Shown here piece by piece: positions 5,278-7,125 of a DNA stretch of 7,125 nt; the first letter of the stretch is position 1, and the number at the start of each line of letters is the position of its first letter. The position numbers were made by a program, and so were the translations under genes. A model generated the notes under the pieces. The model had not been told where the DNA came from and did no database searches. It saw only the letters and a program-made list of their open reading frames with translations. The stretch is from NCBI GenBank assembly GCA_002404095.1, contig DHJA01000185.1, positions 1-7,125 of the forward strand. The letters are read 5' to 3'. This stretch comes from Planctomycetaceae bacterium UBA4732. Lineage in GTDB: Bacteria > Planctomycetota > Planctomycetia > Gemmatales > Gemmataceae.

Positions 5278-6276
5278 ATGGCCGACAAGCCGAAGGTCTT
5301 TGTGACTCGCCGCATCCCCGCCGCCGGACTCGACCGTATCCGCGCGGCGTGCGCCGCCGAAGTCTGGGACGGCCCCATGCCGCCGTCCTACGCGATCCTC
5401 AAGGAGAAAGCCGCCGACTGTGACGGCCTTGTGTCCTTGCTGACCGATCGCATCGACCCGGCCTTTCTCGACGCCGCCCCGCGCTTAAAGGTCGTGAGCA
5501 ATTACGCCGTCGGTTTCAACAACGTGGACGTGCCTGCCGCCACGGCGCGCGGCGTCGTCGTCGGCAATACGCCCGGCGTGCTGACGGACGCCACGGCCGA
5601 CATGGCCTTTTGTCTGCTGATTGCCGCCGCCCGTCGCCTGACCGAAGGTCACGACTATTCCCGATCCGGCAAGTGGAAAACCTGGGAACCCCTCGGCCAT
5701 TTGGGGCAAGACCTCGTCGGCCGTACACTCGGCGTCGTCGGCATGGGCCGCATCGGCTGTGCCCTGGCGAAGCGCTGTCGCGCCGGCTGGGACATGCAGA
5801 TTCTCTATCACGACCACCACCGCAACGAAAATGCGGAGACCGAACTCGGCGCCCGTCAGGTGGACCTCGACGTGCTGTTGCGCGAATCGGATTTTGTCTC
5901 CGTCCATACCGACTTGAACGACAAGACGCGCGGCCTGTTCAACGCGGAGCGCTTCCGGCAAATGAAGCCGACGGCCGTGTTCGTCAACACGGCGCGCGGC
6001 CCTATCGTGGTGGAAAAAGACCTGATTGAGGCGCTGAAAACGGGCGTGATCTTCGCGGCCGGCCTGGACGTGACCGACCCGGAGCCGCCGACGGACGGGC
6101 CGCTTTTGAAGCTGCCGAACCTCATCGTGGCGCCGCACATCGCCAGCGCCACCGTCGGCACGCGCGACGCCATGGCCGAAATCTGCGCCGACAATCTGCT
6201 CGCGGGGCTGGCCGGTACGAAGATGCCGCACTGCATCAACCCTGAAGCGGAGGGCAAAGGGAGGAAAAAGGCGTGA
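5278..6276 (+). CDS. gyaR: Glyoxylate/hydroxypyruvate reductase (D-2-hydroxyacid dehydrogenase)
   Basis: This cytoplasmic NAD(P)H-dependent reductase converts glyoxylate to glycolate or hydroxypyruvate to D-glycerate. The 332 residues are standard. The catalytic domain has SNYAVGFNNVDV (74-85) and GNTPGVLTDATADMAF (96-111). The Rossmann domain has GVVGMGRIG (152-160). The catalytic set is R240 in NTARGP, E269 in DVTDPEP and H287 in APHIAS, all present. The cofactor-choosing loop after the second strand reads YHDHHRN (177-183). It lacks the Arg-Ser-Arg type pattern of NADPH-linked homologues, so cofactor preference is open. HTDLNDKT stands where relatives usually have H-x-P-L-x-x-x-T. The start is set by AAGGAG seven bases before ATG. 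It is divergent from glycerate 2-kinase, which uses D-glycerate, so hydroxypyruvate is a likely physiological substrate. The tail is short and Lys-rich (GKGRKKA). Alternatives are other D-2-hydroxyacid dehydrogenases, but context favours this one. Confidence 0.9.
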   Translation: MADKPKVFVTRRIPAAGLDRIRAACAAEVWDGPMPPSYAILKEKAADCDGLVSLLTDRIDPAFLDAAPRLKVVSNYAVGFNNVDVPAATARGVVVGNTPGVLTDATADMAFCLLIAAARRLTEGHDYSRSGKWKTWEPLGHLGQDLVGRTLGVVGMGRIGCALAKRCRAGWDMQILYHDHHRNENAETELGARQVDLDVLLRESDFVSVHTDLNDKTRGLFNAERFRQMKPTAVFVNTARGPIVVEKDLIEALKTGVIFAAGLDVTDPEPPTDGPLLKLPNLIVAPHIASATVGTRDAMAEICADNLLAGLAGTKMPHCINPEAEGKGRKKA

Positions 6277-6291
6277 CGCCCGTTTCGTTTA

Positions 6292-6316
6292 GCCGCGACC
6301 CGAAGGGGAGCGCGGC
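6292..6316. terminator. Possible hairpin between convergent genes
   Basis: GCCGCG (6292-6297) and CGCGGC (6311-6316) enclose CCC-GAA-GGG, giving a compact interrupted stem in the 41-base gap between the reductase and trpC stops. No T-tract follows on either strand, so intrinsic termination is doubtful. It may only block converging transcripts or protect 3' ends. Confidence 0.3.
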
Positions 6317-6317
6317 G

Positions 6318-7100
6318 TTACAGTCCGCGCAACTCGCGGAGCTTGCCGCCGGCGTCGGGGGAACGCATCAGCGTCTCGCCCACCAACACGGCGCGAACGC
6401 CGGCCGCTTGCAACCGCTCCACGTCGGCGCGCGTGCGGACGCCGCTCTCGCTCACCAGGCAAACGTCGGCCGGCATTTTCTCCGCCAGCTCCAAGGTATG
6501 TTCCAACCGCGTCACGAAAGTGCGCAGATCGCGGTTGTTGACGCCGATCAAGCGAGCGCCCGCGTCCAGAACGCGCGGCAGGTTTTCATGGTCGTACAGC
6601 TCCACTAGCGCTTGCAGTCTTAATTCGCGCGCTTCGCGCAGCAGCCGCGCTAATATCTCATCATCCAACACCTCGGCGATGAGCAATACGGCGTCGGCGC
6701 CAACGGCGCGCGCTTCGAGCAGCTGGATACGGTCGAGGATAAAATCTTTCCGCAATATCGGTAGATCGACCGCCGCGCGCACCGCTTCGAGGTCGGCGAG
6801 ACTGCCCTGGAAGAACGGCCCATCGGTCAGAACGCTGACGCAGGCGGCCCCGTGTTTCTCGTAATTGCGCGCGACGGCGGCGGGGTCAAAGTCGGCCGTC
6901 ATCACGCCGGCCGACGGCGACGCCTTCTTGACCTCGGCGATGACCTGCACACCCGGCCCGCGCTCCAAGGCGCCGCGGAAGTCGCGCGGCGATGGAGCGG
7001 CCGCCGCGCGGCGTTCCAGGTCCGCCGTGGATGTGCGGGCGCGAGTTTGTTCGATCTCCTTGCGCTTGGCGGCAATGATACGATCGAGAATGGTGGTCAC
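6318..7100 (-). CDS. trpC: Indole-3-glycerol-phosphate synthase
   Basis: TrpC (EC 4.1.1.48) closes the indole ring of 1-(o-carboxyphenylamino)-1-deoxyribulose 5-phosphate with loss of CO2 and water, the fourth step of tryptophan synthesis from chorismate. The 260 residues form a single (beta/alpha)8 barrel of normal length, without the TrpF fusion seen in E. coli. All expected active-site residues are visible: E56 and K58 in IAEVKKASPSAG, K118 in LRKDF, E167 in ALVE, N188 in GVNNRDL and S219 in SESG, plus the phosphate-binding VGE near 250. The start is GTG at 7100; no in-frame ATG lies nearby and the upstream purine-rich GGAGGG is rather distant, so the start is moderately sure. No other trp gene lies in the window, but the upstream side is cut at 7125. 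It converges on the reductase with a 41-base gap. Confidence 0.95.
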   Translation of the reverse strand: MTTILDRIIAAKRKEIEQTRARTSTADLERRAAAAPSPRDFRGALERGPGVQVIAEVKKASPSAGVMTADFDPAAVARNYEKHGAACVSVLTDGPFFQGSLADLEAVRAAVDLPILRKDFILDRIQLLEARAVGADAVLLIAEVLDDEILARLLREARELRLQALVELYDHENLPRVLDAGARLIGVNNRDLRTFVTRLEHTLELAEKMPADVCLVSESGVRTRADVERLQAAGVRAVLVGETLMRSPDAGGKLRELRGL

Positions 7101-7125
7101 GAAATACGCGCTTTCTCCCTCCCCC

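Noticed and set aside
5485..6231. Minus-strand open frame (248 codons) opposite the reductase
   Set aside because: It has low-complexity His/Arg/Val composition and lies antisense to an intact dehydrogenase with all catalytic residues.
1..7125. CRISPR array, defence island, prophage or transposase gene
   Set aside because: There are no regularly spaced direct repeats, no transposase or integrase motifs, and all clear genes are chromosomal metabolic or family proteins.

Overview
The window is GC-rich, densely coded chromosomal DNA. A DUF1501 protein with a twin-arginine signal, a family especially abundant in Planctomycetes, together with the high G/C third positions, suggests a planctomycete or a relative. 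This is inference; no rRNA or other marker gene is present.

Layout from left to right: (1) The 3' end of an unrecognised plus-strand gene (to 131) overlaps by 28 bases a WbaZ-like GT4 glycosyltransferase (104-1255), so this looks like the end of a polysaccharide or cell-surface glycan operon. (2) A 48-base convergent gap holds a triple 9-bp repeat. (3) On the minus strand a DUF29 gene (2821-3273) leads into a secreted DUF1501 protein (1304-2746), probably co-transcribed from an extended -10 promoter near 3304-3312. (4) 3274-3756 is a 483-base gene-free stretch packed with inverted repeats: an intrinsic terminator for the minus strand (3366-3396), a 23-position hairpin (3451-3500) and four smaller hairpins. 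On the minus strand it also carries an unpaired CCTCCTTTC tract identical to the 16S rRNA anti-Shine-Dalgarno core. It is best read as a candidate structured small RNA or a structured 3' UTR. (5) A MOFRL-type glycerate 2-kinase (minus, 3757-5094) and a glyoxylate/hydroxypyruvate reductase (plus, 5278-6276) are divergent around a BIME-like double palindrome (5119-5209). (6) Indole-3-glycerol-phosphate synthase, trpC (minus, 6318-7100), converges on the reductase.

Functionally the clearest unit is the divergent pair. The reductase turns glyoxylate into glycolate, or hydroxypyruvate into D-glycerate, and the kinase turns D-glycerate into 2-phosphoglycerate, returning C2/C3 acids to glycolysis. 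The glycosyltransferase, the DUF29-DUF1501 pair and trpC are separate transcription units with no evident link to it. Nothing here is a recognisable defence, CRISPR, phage or secondary-metabolite system. The least explained part is the structured intergenic region at 3366-3662.
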